This document shows, piece by piece, positions 25,023-36,000 of a DNA stretch of 64,000 nucleotides (within the stretch, counting starts at the first letter, position 1; each line of letters starts with the position of its first letter). Made by a program: the position numbers and the translations under genes. The stretch is taken from assembly GCA_960531495.1 (NCBI GenBank), contig OY482859.1, positions 10,869,661-10,933,660 of the forward strand. Direction: 5' to 3'. This stretch comes from Zeus faber (taxonomy: Eukaryota; Chordata; Actinopteri; Zeiformes; Zeidae). The notes beneath the pieces were generated by a model. The model searched no databases and was not told the origin of the DNA. It worked only from the letters and a program-made list of their open reading frames with translations.

Positions 25023-27637
25023 GTAAAAGATCATCTCTTTACTTTTTCAATTACACTCCTATAACTATATAACAATCCTTGAAACATTCTGGATAGACCT
25101 ACCTCATCAGGGACCATTACCAAAGGGTATTTATCCTCAGAAAGGAAGTTGAAGAGACACCAGAGACGAAAAGTATCTTTGTCTGGCAGCACGGCGATGC
25201 TGCTTTTATCAGGCCGATAGTTTTTCTTTGCTGTGAGGGTCCAACAGAGCTCGTCAACATTTTCCTTGTTGAAGCAGCCCTCTTCAACCTTGGAACACAA
25301 GGCATAAGAGACAGCATTAAGGGCGGCAAAGATCATACTGTGTTGCAATCGGGGTTGGGAATTTAAATTTGATGCTTTTATGGCATCAACCGTAATACTA
25401 TTGAGTATCAAAGCATCCTGAGGATTTCTACAGAAATTTTATATGCCAAAGTATTGCATTAATCAGCGTCAGTGAGCTTAATATGTTTTGTTAGTTAAAG
25501 CCAGGGAGAGATGTTTTGAACACAGATATGCCATTTACTGTGTATTTCAGTCATAAAAAAGGTATCAAATCACTTAGGAACTTCAACAAAGTGAAGGTAT
25601 CGACATGGTTATTGGTGCTACTCCCCAAGATTTTACAACAATCCCCAGCTCCAAATATAATTTGGGAACACTAGTCATCTTTGTGCTGGTCACCTTATCC
25701 AGGATGTATTTGGTGAGGTAGGGCATGTAGCCCTGGCTGGAGACCGGCCCGTCGTCATCGTCCCTGAAGTGCTCCTCCAAAGCGACGGGGTCATGGGGAA
25801 TGCACAGCACCGTGCACAGGTTGTGGGACAGCACCTGGAATATGTAACACACATGTACAAAACGCAGATGGACTAGAGGAAACTTTTCCATCGGCAAGCA
25901 GACTGTCAGTTTGGCTCTTTAGGATGTAATGATTGACATATAATCAATCACTCAGTGGACACACCTAAGCTTGTACCAAAAATATGTATCAAAAAGCTTT
26001 CCCTTAATATCATCATTATTTTATTCTGGTATCCGGCAGATATCCAGTGCAAGTATAAATGTACAGTATAGGAGGTGAATAATAACCAATGACAACTCAT
26101 AATGTGGTTGTGGAGCAAAGTGAATGTGAAATAACATGATGACAAGGCAGAAGCTGTATCATACTTTCTGGGACTCAATCTGTTTTGCATTCTTTGCTCA
26201 GTAATTAACACATACTCTAAACCTACTACTTTAGGGAACTGAAACGAATATTCTGACAGATCTGTCACTTCATAAAGAAAGAGGCAGCGCAACGTATGTC
26301 TTGTGGCTCACTATGCCTCAATTCGCCAATTTGTTGGGTTAGCAGGTTTGCCAAATGAGAGTGTTTCCGATGAAACCATATGTTTAAATATTAATCTGTA
26401 AGAAAATGATGCTCCGTAAGGAATCAAGCTGTATGATAATCTTTACACATAGAATAATAATCCGGTGTGCGTGTCCCAAAACCTCATATTTTCTGGAAGA
26501 TAAGCGCAGGGAAATCTATCCATTTCCAAAGACCCAAGAACTTGCAACCTGCCGACTTATCTGACGCATTTTATCAGACGTGCAGCCTGTTCTGAACCGC
26601 GACCACATCCTGCCTCCTTTGCTCTGACAGAACTCTGACTTGAGTTAAAGGTTGCTTCACGTCCCCAAAACTAGTGGGTGGACTGGCCTCTCAGCCGGCG
26701 CATCGAAGCTATCCCGCGGCCTCCGCGCGTGACGGAGACGGGCCCGGTCACCGGGCTGTGTTGTGAGCCAGGAGCCGGGTGAAGGGGCTGACGAGTGGCT
26801 GAAAATCATCAACAACAACAACAACAACAACAACAACAACGACACAACTCTAGTGTTTTTACTGAAGCGTGTGGGGGAGGAGGGGGGGGGGGGGGCCGGG
26901 GCCAGGAACGGAGACGCACAGCCAACCAGCACGCATTTCCGATGCCTGAGCCGTGCTCTCGCAGTCTGCCGCCCCGTCGGGCCGGGTGGCACGACCCCGC
27001 GTTGTGAAGCGGGCCCGGGCAGCTCCAGTGCCAGTCCCGGTCCCAGCTCGGGTCCCAGTGCCAGTGCACCGATTGCTCGAGCGGCGGTTACATCACGGCC
27101 GAGCCCTCGCCCCGGGATGAGGGCTGCCATTCATATACAGGCTGGGGAGAAAAAAACAAAACCTGCCGCTCTCCCACCCTGAGTGTGGAGCACACAGAGC
27201 TGGATATTGTGCGCCCCTTTTCACTGCACACAGCATTTTACACTGAATAGGGAGCAACTTGTCTCCAGGAATCCTGGTGAAAGGGACGAATATGAAGGGG
27301 ACAGTGCCTCGCCGCGGGTTCCTATGGAAGTGGGATGTTTCCCGAGAGGAACCAGGTTTAAAACAATATCAACCCTCCTTCCTTATTTCCTTTTTTTGTA
27401 AGTTCTTCTTCACAACAGGAACACGTGTCGCGTCTGAAGTAGGAAGTGGAGCAACCCGACTCCCACCACCGAGAAAACCTCTATTCAAACCCCCCCCGTC
27501 CCGCCGGGGATGGAGAACCCCGCGCGTCCCGCCGCCCTCACCTTGAGCTGGGACTTGGACACCTTCCCGCTCTTCTCCAGGTCCAGCGCCGTGAAACCAT
27601 ACCAGATGGACTTGAGGAGCTCCGCTCGAAGCTCCAT
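16798..27637 (-). CDS. def6: DEF6 / SWAP-70-like guanine nucleotide exchange factor
   Basis: DEF6 (IBP/SLAT) is a PIP3-responsive Rho-family GEF and actin regulator, best known in lymphocytes. Eleven exons join in phase to 617 codons (human about 631): 27542-27637, 25694-25834, 25103-25288, 24206-24433, 23953-24099, 22961-23069, 22103-22401, 19969-20135, 19180-19378, 18563-18653, 16798-16988. The N-terminus ([20 protein letters not shown]) and the block [20 protein letters not shown] are nearly identical to the mammalian protein as I recall it. The PH domain runs from about residue 218 ([20 protein letters not shown]) to about 312 (SDTKQRQEW). A long E/K/R/Q-rich coiled coil fills about 315-545, followed by [15 protein letters not shown] and a polar tail ([10 protein letters not shown]). 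The start at 27637 is supported by homology. An A-rich leader lies just upstream. The last intron holds a TTAA-flanked element, and the intron at 22.4-22.96 kb and its neighbour hold dispersed repeats. Confidence 0.96.
17409..18399. mobile_element. TTAA-flanked, piggyBac-like non-autonomous element in the last def6 intron
   Basis: The left end is TTAA followed by GGGGGACCTATTAT (17409-17426). The right end, read on the minus strand, is TTAA then AGGGGACCTATTCTG (ending 18399). The termini are inverted and both are flanked by TTAA, the piggyBac target. The interior of about 960 bp shows no transposase coding. Calling it piggyBac-like rests on the TTAA flanks alone. Confidence 0.6.
22520..22930. 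repeat. Dispersed fish repeat fragment in a def6 intron
   Basis: The segment opens with TTTACTTATAGAGCGACTTT and TTCAAAGTGCTTTACA, a motif pair I associate with a common teleost dispersed repeat, and continues AT-rich to GGCTGTTCCAGAG. Boundaries are approximate and no ORF is present. Confidence 0.45.
23308..23720. repeat. Dispersed fish repeat interrupted by a SINE
   Basis: The left part (23308-23468: AAGTTTATTTATATAGCC, CTCAAAGGGCTTCACAA, GGGAAAAACTCCC) and right part (about 23636-23720: GAAACCTTGAGAAGGGG, GGATAACCAGGCTGC) belong to one repeat family. They are split by a SINE. A diverged second copy of the left part lies at about 31620-31760 in a troap intron. Confidence 0.6.
23467..23634 (+). 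mobile_element. tRNA-derived SINE with L2-type tail (5'-truncated)
   Basis: It contains a B-box-like GGTTCGATCCC (from about 23475), the body CTGTAGTGTCCTTGAGCAAG, and the tail CGCTTTGGATAAAAGCGTCT followed by GCTAAATGA and a (TGTAAA) end, the 3' tail shared with UnaL2-type LINEs. It matches the two copies in pfkm intron 3 but lacks their A-box region. Confidence 0.8.
24950..25022. repeat. (ATC)n/(ATT)n microsatellite
   Basis: A compound trinucleotide tract of about 70 bp in a def6 intron, roughly 80 bp from the exon at 25103-25288. Confidence 0.9.
26811..26842. repeat. (AAC)n microsatellite in def6 intron 1
   Basis: About ten AAC units, followed 40 bp later by a G-rich run (about 26873-26896). 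The surrounding 26.65-27.15 kb is GC-rich. Its ORFs on both strands are compositional. Confidence 0.9.
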
Positions 27638-30001
27638 CGCTGCACCGACTGGTGGTTTTTTTTTTTTTGGTGGTGGTGTTTTCTTTTTTTTTTTTTTTTT
27701 GTTGAACTTTCTGCTCGTCGCTTTCCCACTCCCTCTCTTCGCTTTATACGCTGTTCGACGCACACGTGGTGAGACGCGGTCGGAGACGCGGCCGAGTTTT
27801 GACAGTTTGTCTGCGGCGCCGTCTGCCGGACAAACACTGTCACCGCGCAGGCGAAGGTGAACGGCGGACTGCGCCTCTGGCCTTGGGGATTTGCACTTTT
27901 CAAGCGTGGATCTGTTAATAATAGTTTGTATTCGGTAGCATCCCATTATTTACAGACAAAAAAAAAGTTTCTGTTTCTATAAGGATCCCATATATTGATA
28001 TATATGAACGTTTAAGCCCGAGGTGTAACTTTATTCCAACCGTCTGATACAATATACCTCTGCAATATTGACCTATATCCGTCTCAGTAGAGTTGCCAGC
28101 TTTAATCATTCTGGGAATCACGCTGTCAGTAATGCTTCGACTGCAGGTTTATGTAAGTTCCCCGCCTGTCCTTGAGCCCGATTCTAACATGGCCTGCTAA
28201 AAGTCAAAATAGCAAATGTGCAATGGCTCCTCTATTATGTTACAACACAGAATGAGGTCTAACACGGTTGTGAATGTAATGCGAACCCAAAACCATAACT
28301 GGTCTGAAAAGAAAAGGAAGCTGCAGCTGAGATTATTAGTGACTGCAGCTGAAGTGGAAAGTTTGTTATTTTGAACGGAAAAAGGTAATTAATACAATTA
28401 CCACACATTGTTTACATTTTCACAACTACGTGAGAATGGAATATAACTATGGATATGAGTTAACTGTTTGATAATAATAATACAATAATAATAATAATAA
28501 TAACAATAATAATCATAGTAATCATAATAATCATAATAAATTATATAATTCAGTGTTGTTGACCTCTCCACTGTGATTATGCATTATTACACAATGGATG
28601 GAAGAGTTAATGCCGTCATTTGAAAACAACAATAGTACTATTGAATTCCCACTCGTCATCCTGGAGGAGGGGCGGGGGGGGGGTTCTCCTTCTGTGGCTT
28701 CTTCACTTTTCCCCCACAGTCTGGCAGTTTTCGCCCCTCCCCACTCCATTTGAGAATGGGTTTACGGTCTAATGAAATCAACGTGACTTTGATGACGGAT
28801 AAAAGAGTATTAAAGAGTATTAATTTCCTCTTGTTTCCACTCAGGGTCTGAACATCCCGGGCCCAGTGCATAACAGATGGAATATTGTTGCTGTATGGGT
28901 TTCGGTTTCACCGCCCCCATATTTTGTGAGGTTGGGGAACAGCCTCCAGGGTGGTGTTCGTCAACGACTTCGCTCGCTTCTGCTGCGATTCCAAATAAAT
29001 GAATCCGGAACGAACCCACGAACGACGTACGCCGGGATTTCAAATGCCGCTAGCCAATCCGCGGTCGCCTACGACAAACAACCTGACCAATCGAAGCCGA
29101 CCCCCGCGGCCCCCCTCGGGTCCCGCCCACCCCCCCCCGCGGACGACCCCCCCCACCCGGAAACGGCGGCGGGGTCACGTGACGGGACCGTTTGCGCGTC
29201 GTTGTCATGGAACTGGTTGGTGGGGGCAAGAGAGCGGCGCGCTGATTGGTCGGCGCGTCGTCAGCCAATAGGGGAGGCGAGCTTTGTACAAACGGATGGT
29301 GGCGTCGAGGACGCGGCGCTGCGGAACGAGGAGGGGACGTTAAGGACCAAAACACCAGACAAAGTTGCAAAACTAACGAAAGCACAAATTACTCTTCGGA
29401 TACGCGACACCAACGTACGCACCGCCGCGTACGTAACATGTATGTACATAACTCTTGTTTTCTTCGGAGCTCTATCGGACGCACTGGGAGTCTGGTGATG
29501 GAGCTTGGCGTTAACGGGCATTAAGTTCGCGTTTACCAACACGGAGCCTTAACTAGCAGTAAACATGAAGTACTGAGAAAGTATGAGAGATAGTCACTAG
29601 GGCCAAGTCTAAGCTAAGCGACTTGTACTTGTCAATACTGCTCATTGGCCGCTTGTTATCTTTTGTACATCTTCAAACTAGCTTTGACCCAAATGACTAT
29701 ATACTATAAGTATACAGGATACAATACTATATGTTGATCATGTAATTTGATTGTTTTCTTTAAAGCAAGTGGCAAAGCAGAACTATTTTTCTAAAATTGC
29801 TGGTAGACTTCTGTTCTTTCCCTCTCCTAGTTTATGATAGGTGTGGGTATGGTAGTGCGTGCCAGTTTCACCCAATCTACCTTTCTATTTTTTGTTTTTT
29901 GTTTGTTAATTCAATTATTATTATTATTATTTTTATTTATTTTTTATCGCTTGTGTTGTGGCAGCCTCTCCACTGTGCAGACCTCCCTCGTCCTAGTCAT
30001 C
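27638..30001. promoter_or_regulatory. Head-to-head def6 / troap intergenic region with CCAAT-rich core
   Basis: def6 starts leftward at 27637 and the first troap coding exon starts rightward at 30002. The stretch 28980-29420 is GC- and CpG-rich. It contains CCAAT boxes at 29054-29058 and 29087-29091 (33 bp apart), an inverted one (ATTGG) at 29245-29249 and another CCAAT at 29265-29269. This is the likely troap promoter. The transcription start is probably near 29300-29550, with the remaining leader spliced or read into exon 1. A (TAA)n microsatellite lies at about 28468-28545. The 632-nt ORF over the GC-rich core is compositional. Confidence 0.55.
28468..28545. repeat. (TAA)n-type imperfect microsatellite
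   Basis: Runs of AAT/TAA units interrupted by CAT variants, in the def6-troap gap. Confidence 0.85.
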
Positions 30002-33000
30002 ATGGACTCATCTCCAGTTCTTTGTCAGCAAAGTCAAAACAAAATTCACGGCGCTCACATGAGGTAAAGTGCTTTGGCGATATAGCATACACCTTCTTTC
30101 TTCCGTTATGTTTCCGAATGTGTACTTGATGAGAACAGCATCGTCTGCAACAACCCTTTGGTCGATGTTGATGCTTTACTCTATTTAATTCTCTCTATGC
30201 AGGATGAAGAACGAACAAAATAAGATGCCTGGAAACCCTTCTAAACACCTGTCTGTCCCTAACATTTCCAAACAAGATCTTGAGAACCGAGACCCAGGAA
30301 ACATAGAAAAAATCCCAAAGTCACCTGCAAGACCAGGTGTAAGTAGGCTTCCAGTGCTTGCAAAGTCCCTCAAGCTTCAGACTCCCAATGACTTCACTCA
30401 GTCCCACAAGAGGTGGGAAGCAAAACCGCTGGCTGTAAGTGCATCTTTTTTTTTCCTTTGGTGCATAAAAACAAGCCAGGCTATTAGAGTAATTCATTTG
30501 TCCATTTAACCACGTTGTGTCTTTCAGGGCAAAGCCAAGACAAAGAAGCCATGCACCAAGCCTGTGCCTTTTAACTTCTCTCAGCCCAAGAATACAAGAA
30601 GGGCACCAGAATATCAAAGGCCTTTGAATGTTGTGACATCAAGGACTGGCAATCGAACGAACCAAGCTGTAAATATTTTGCACATTGCCCATTTAAAAGG
30701 AAATGGCACAAAAGCGCAGGTTTTGGCACCAAAACCCCTCAGTACAAAGCTTGCTGTAGATTTAATGTCACCTGTCTCTGCCGTACAACACCTGGCAAGA
30801 GCCAGCCATTCTGCTGTTCCAGAGCCCAATGGGGAATTAAGCCAAGCAGGCGCAGACGCCTGTTCGAATAACCTGGAGCGTCTCAGTCTCAAAGACCCAT
30901 CCACAAACCTTAACACTAGCCAGAACATGCTGGATCATGACTGTATTAGTTTATCAGCAGGTTTAGGAGGTAAGTAGATGTGTCTGTTGTCTTCATATTC
31001 AATAATTTAATATTGAAATTATAATTTCCTTTCTTGGAACATTTCTTAATTCACACAAACTTAATTAGCCTCTATTTGTACTGTTTGGAGAGAGGTTATC
31101 ACTGTTGCTAAGGGTGAGCTCTCACTTTTCCCCTTTTAGGCAAAGAGAAGGTCTTCCAGATTGACCATGCAGCTTTTCTTAGTATTCTTAGAAATGAAGG
31201 AGTTGGTGCCGTGGGTCTGGGATCTGCAACTCCGCCGACAAAGCCGTACAAGTACCTCGTAAGTTGATTTGAGCCTGATCTCCAGCTGCTCATGAGGCAG
31301 ATCTGACATCTTTTATTTACTGTGAACTGGGTTACATAAAAATAGGTGGTGTTCTTTATGTGTTATTCTTTCAATTGAAAACCGTTCCTCAGTGTTTGTA
31401 CTGAGGCTAGTTTTAACAAATTGCTGGGATTTCTATAAAATAAAATGTAAATCCCACCAGCTTTTCAGGATGTTTATGTTTATGGTCTTCCACTTAAGAT
31501 TAAAAAATTCTGGAACTGCAAGTCTTTCTAGGTTTCCAACAATGTGTAAGAGCAGAGTAGGCCTGTTAGCAGAATGTCTGCGGGTCCTTAACATATCTTA
31601 AGTTTAGTCTTACAAGTCGAAGTGTATTTGTATAGCTGTATTTACGAAGTCCTTTATCGCAGTTACAGTCTCAAAGGGCTTTCTTGGTACACTGTCGCAG
31701 CACCTCCTTACACAGAACCCTTCCACTGGGAAAGGAAAAACTCCTCAAAACCCTAATGGGATATGAAAGATACGTTGAACGTATACAGAAAATGCTTTGT
31801 TGTAAGAGCTCTTTGAGTCAAAATTGTATCCAATTGTATTTTATTCAGTGTTGATTGTGTTGATTGGCTTCCTCTTTCCTTGTAGCCCCAGCGGGTGTCC
31901 CTCATGAAGAAGGTACAGAAGGCTGCACCCATTTCAGGTTGGCATAAGATTGCGCGCAAATAACTTTTGCCATAACCTTTATTAACCTTAACAACAAAGT
32001 AAGAGTCCTTATAGAAACATTTCTGTTGCCCCTCTTATACCTCATCAAAATGAACAAAGTGTTAAATGTACGGACTGGCCAATAATGGCAATTATGAAAA
32101 TAAAATATGACTTGTATCCTTCATTTTCCAAACTCTTTGGTCAAATTAAAATACAAAAGTTGAAACTAATACAAGGCAACCAAAAAAATATAGAATTAAT
32201 AATATACAATGCTCGTTCATACCATGGTTTGTATTTCAGTCAATATTGAGGGCTCTCAGCCTGTGAATGAAGGAGTCACTACCATGGGACAGGAATGTGC
32301 AACTCCACAGTCCACAAACTACAATTACCTAGTGAGTTGGTTTGATCAGACTGTTTTTTTTGTTGTTGTTTTGGGGGGGGGGTTGTTGTTTTAAAATATT
32401 CATCTATTCTGTCGCTGCATAGCCATCCTGATGGTGTAGGTCCAGAGTTTGTTTAGAAAAGTATTTTCAGTATGGGCCATTCTTTTCTTCCAAGCCGCAG
32501 CGAGCATCCCTCATGAAGAGCCGACAAAAGGCTGGACCCACTTCAGGTTGGAATATTATTGTGTGATAATAAGGAATATCATAACTATCACTAAATGTAT
32601 GTTTGTATAACAACATTTTGGTTCATACAAAATGTATCCAAGCTTGATGGGCAATCATTATTTTAAATATAATTTCGTTTTTAACTCAGAAATATGTGAA
32701 ACTACAAAATAACGTAAACAAAAACAATATAACATGGTAATGTAACTGGTATGCCTTGATGTTGCAGTCATAGTGAGTATTATTTCATTGCACTGTATAT
32801 TGTTGGCTGTGTTTTTCGTGTAGGAGCAACAAACATGGTGCAGTTCTCCCCGGACCCCACAGCAATGCGATGCATCCTTGAGGATCAGGGGGTGAAGGTC
32901 CAAGGCAGGGGCACCTCAATTTACTCTGTAAGTGAAAACAAGTGTTCATTGCCTTAAAGGCCTCTCCGAGTACCCCTTTCCCCCCTGTTTTTATTGTATT

Positions 33001-36000
33001 TATTCATTTTATTAAACCAGAGTACTGCTATGAAATTAACAATTTATGGCCAGAGTAGCCTTGTAACGTGTTTAGAGAGATGGTCTCTGGTTCGGTCCCT
33101 GTAATTGCCAGTGTGTTCAAAACGAGCACAGGTTTGTTTTCAAATTGCCCTCATGCAAGATGTTGAGCCCCAGCTTACTCACAACCAAGGGGGTGTTGCG
33201 GAGGCGGGAAGTTGTGAATGCCACATTAACACTGGTGAACGCTTGGCAGTGGTTGAATGTTTCCAGGTTATAAATCTACATATCAATTATATTGCCCTTT
33301 ACTCCTACCCTCCTTCATAACAGCTACTAAAAGCTGAGGATAAGAATCGCACACCTCAAACCGTTTGGCATGGTGGAACTACATTTTAGTCTTGTTTGCA
33401 CCCTCTCCTGGTGCTTCATTTTTTGGTTCAGCCTGACTAAAAGGACATTTCTGAACCTTCCACTCGCCCTGCCCCACTTGTCATTGTGTGTTGCTGCACC
33501 ACCCTCAGTGACGATGCGATTGCCTCAAATCTGAATGTAAATACATAGTGATGCTTTACCTCCCAGGCTCAGAGAGTTCCTGTTAAGAAAAGTCTGATAG
33601 AGATGACCGGAGGACCAGCTGGTGAGACACTTATTTTTATGCCCATTACATTCTCAATGCCAATGTTTAAATCCCGGACGTGAACTATATGGCTTATTTC
33701 ATCATCCCTAATGGCACACAAAGGGACTCCAGTGATGAAGTGGACACCTCAGAGGGTCCCAGACACCCAGCACCGGCACATGTCATCCATGGCCAGTGCA
33801 CATGTGAGTCCAAGTCCTAGTTGTGTTTCCACCCCTGGTTTCCCTGCAGTCGCAGTCACTCCTGCATCTCATGTTTTCTACAGAAGAGGCTTCTGTCTGC
33901 GCACCGGACGCCCTATGCCAGCTCTTCCAGGCTCGGGGGCCATCTGGTCTGCAACATGGGTCTGGAGCCACATAAGGAGGTGGGGAACTGGAGTGGAAGA
34001 GCTATTGCTAGGACTGATGCCAGATGTCTAGTCAGACTTCTTCAACGTACAAAAACCTCCAGCAAGAGAAGATGTCAGATGCTGAGAAGCAGTACAAATA
34101 TACTCCTATCAACGTCATGAGTTGAATAGATAGCTGTAAATTATAGAGGTTGCTTGTGAAGATTTAGAGAATCTCCATTTCAGCACTGCGCATCATGTAC
34201 ATTACACAATTTCTTTGGACACCAAACATTTGTGCACAAGTTCTCGGCCTGATTTTACCCAGGACAAGGCATCAACAAATCTACACAAAATTTAAAAAAC
34301 ATGATTAAATGTTTTTTTTTTTTCTGTCAGGATGTTGTCCAGAAGTTATTTGGTGAAGTCGAAGAGCAGAGTGCGAATGTGTCGGACAAAGACCACTGTA
34401 CACGAGAAGAAAAGTGCTTTGTCCAAACTTCAACGGTAAGATATGCTGGTCTGTACAGGGTGGCTGAATTTGGAAGACTTGTGTTGTATTTTCATGTCTC
34501 AATATTCACGAATAAAGTTATTTTCTACATCCAAACCAAACATTTTTATCGGTAGAGATTACACATGTTGTGTCACTTCACCCGATTTAAATTCAAATGA
34601 AACGCTGACTTGACTTCTCCCCTTCTCCTCTCAAAACAACAGGGAGTGATTGGTCGTGGCAAGAAGCAAGAAGAGAGGGAGGAGGAGGAGGAGGAGGAGG
34701 AGGAGCAGGAGGAGCAGGAGAAGCAGGAGCAGTCGCAGCGAGGGAAGAAGAGTGATGACGTACAGCCCTTCATTCAGGAACAGCACAGAGAATCTGTCAT
34801 TTTCTTCTCCACGGGCAAAAAGCTGCTCAGGGCTCCGTGTGTTGAGAAACTGTCTCGGCTGGAACAACATGGCGTTGCCCCTGCGACACGGGGGTTAGTG
34901 GTGCCGGAGCGTGAAGGGAACCCCCCTGCCACACGACCCACAGGGCAGGGAAACGCCGTTCAGAGTGTCCAGCCAGGTATCACTACGCTCGCGTCTTCCT
35001 CCCACTCCTTGATCTGACTCTTATGTTACCTCTTACCTCTCTTATAATATGTTGCATCCGCAAAGGCCCGAAACCGAATGCATGCTTCTTATTCACTCCT
35101 CTCGGAGGGGCTGAATTGCGATGGATGCCATCCGAACACCCTCGGTAATAAATCAATTAGAAAGATGTTAAAGGGGTTCCCTTGCCGACAACGCCATATT
35201 TCTCTCCATGGGAATCCTGAAGGGATCAAATTCACTGATAACTTTGAGGACACCCATGAAAAACCCATCGTCAGAGCGGCCAAAGTTCTGCTGTACTCCG
35301 GTCAATTGAGCCGTAGTTTGCCAAACCTTGTTCCATCAACCACCGTTGTTGTTGTTGTTGTTGTTGTTTTTTTGGTTTTTTTTTTATTGTGCAACTATTG
35401 AGGCAATTAGGAAACTATAGATATCACTTGTTCGAGAGTGAGGGTCTTGCAGGTCCTGTGAAAAGATAGCTAGATGGATTAATCGGTACACTAATCATTA
35501 AACTCAATTCCCCAAGGCCAAAATGCATCATCACACATGGATTTTTCCAGATTATTAAACTTTCATTAAGAAAAACAACTTTTAAGTATACAAACATTTT
35601 TTTTTAATGTTTTCTTTATTGGCGTCCACCCACCTCCCACATCACAGTTAAACCCCTGATCCCACTATTGATGTACAGTATTACTCATGGAGTGTTTTGG
35701 AATTTTTTTCATACAATGCAAACGTCCTTTGGTTCGTTCGCTAATTTGAGTTGGATTGCAGCTACAACTCATGCGATAACTCACAAACTTATCTCTTCCA
35801 AGACTTCTTGGCCCACAGGACCTGTGCTCTGAGCCCGGCGGTGGTGTTGCTCCGCAGGCGGCTACCCCCGCTGGAGGAGCTGCGGCTGGACGAGGAGGTT
35901 GCCACCTACACCTCTCTCCCTGCTGTCGCCCGCCAAGCCTTCGAACCCCACGTCCCGCGCTTCGGAAACCCTCTGGTCTCCATTCTGCATTTCCAGGAGT

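Noticed and set aside
26657-27182. Long ORFs on both strands in def6 intron 1
   Set aside because: They are driven by GC-rich DNA and an (AAC)n tract, and nothing resembles a known protein.
28866-29498. 210-codon plus-strand ORF in the def6-troap gap
   Set aside because: It lies in the CpG-rich promoter, has no family similarity and has competing ORFs in other frames, so it looks compositional.
34980-35400. Possible extra troap exon
   Set aside because: The ORF at 35078-35401 has no tastin similarity and runs into a GTT microsatellite. Exon 34643-34976 already joins in phase to 35803.
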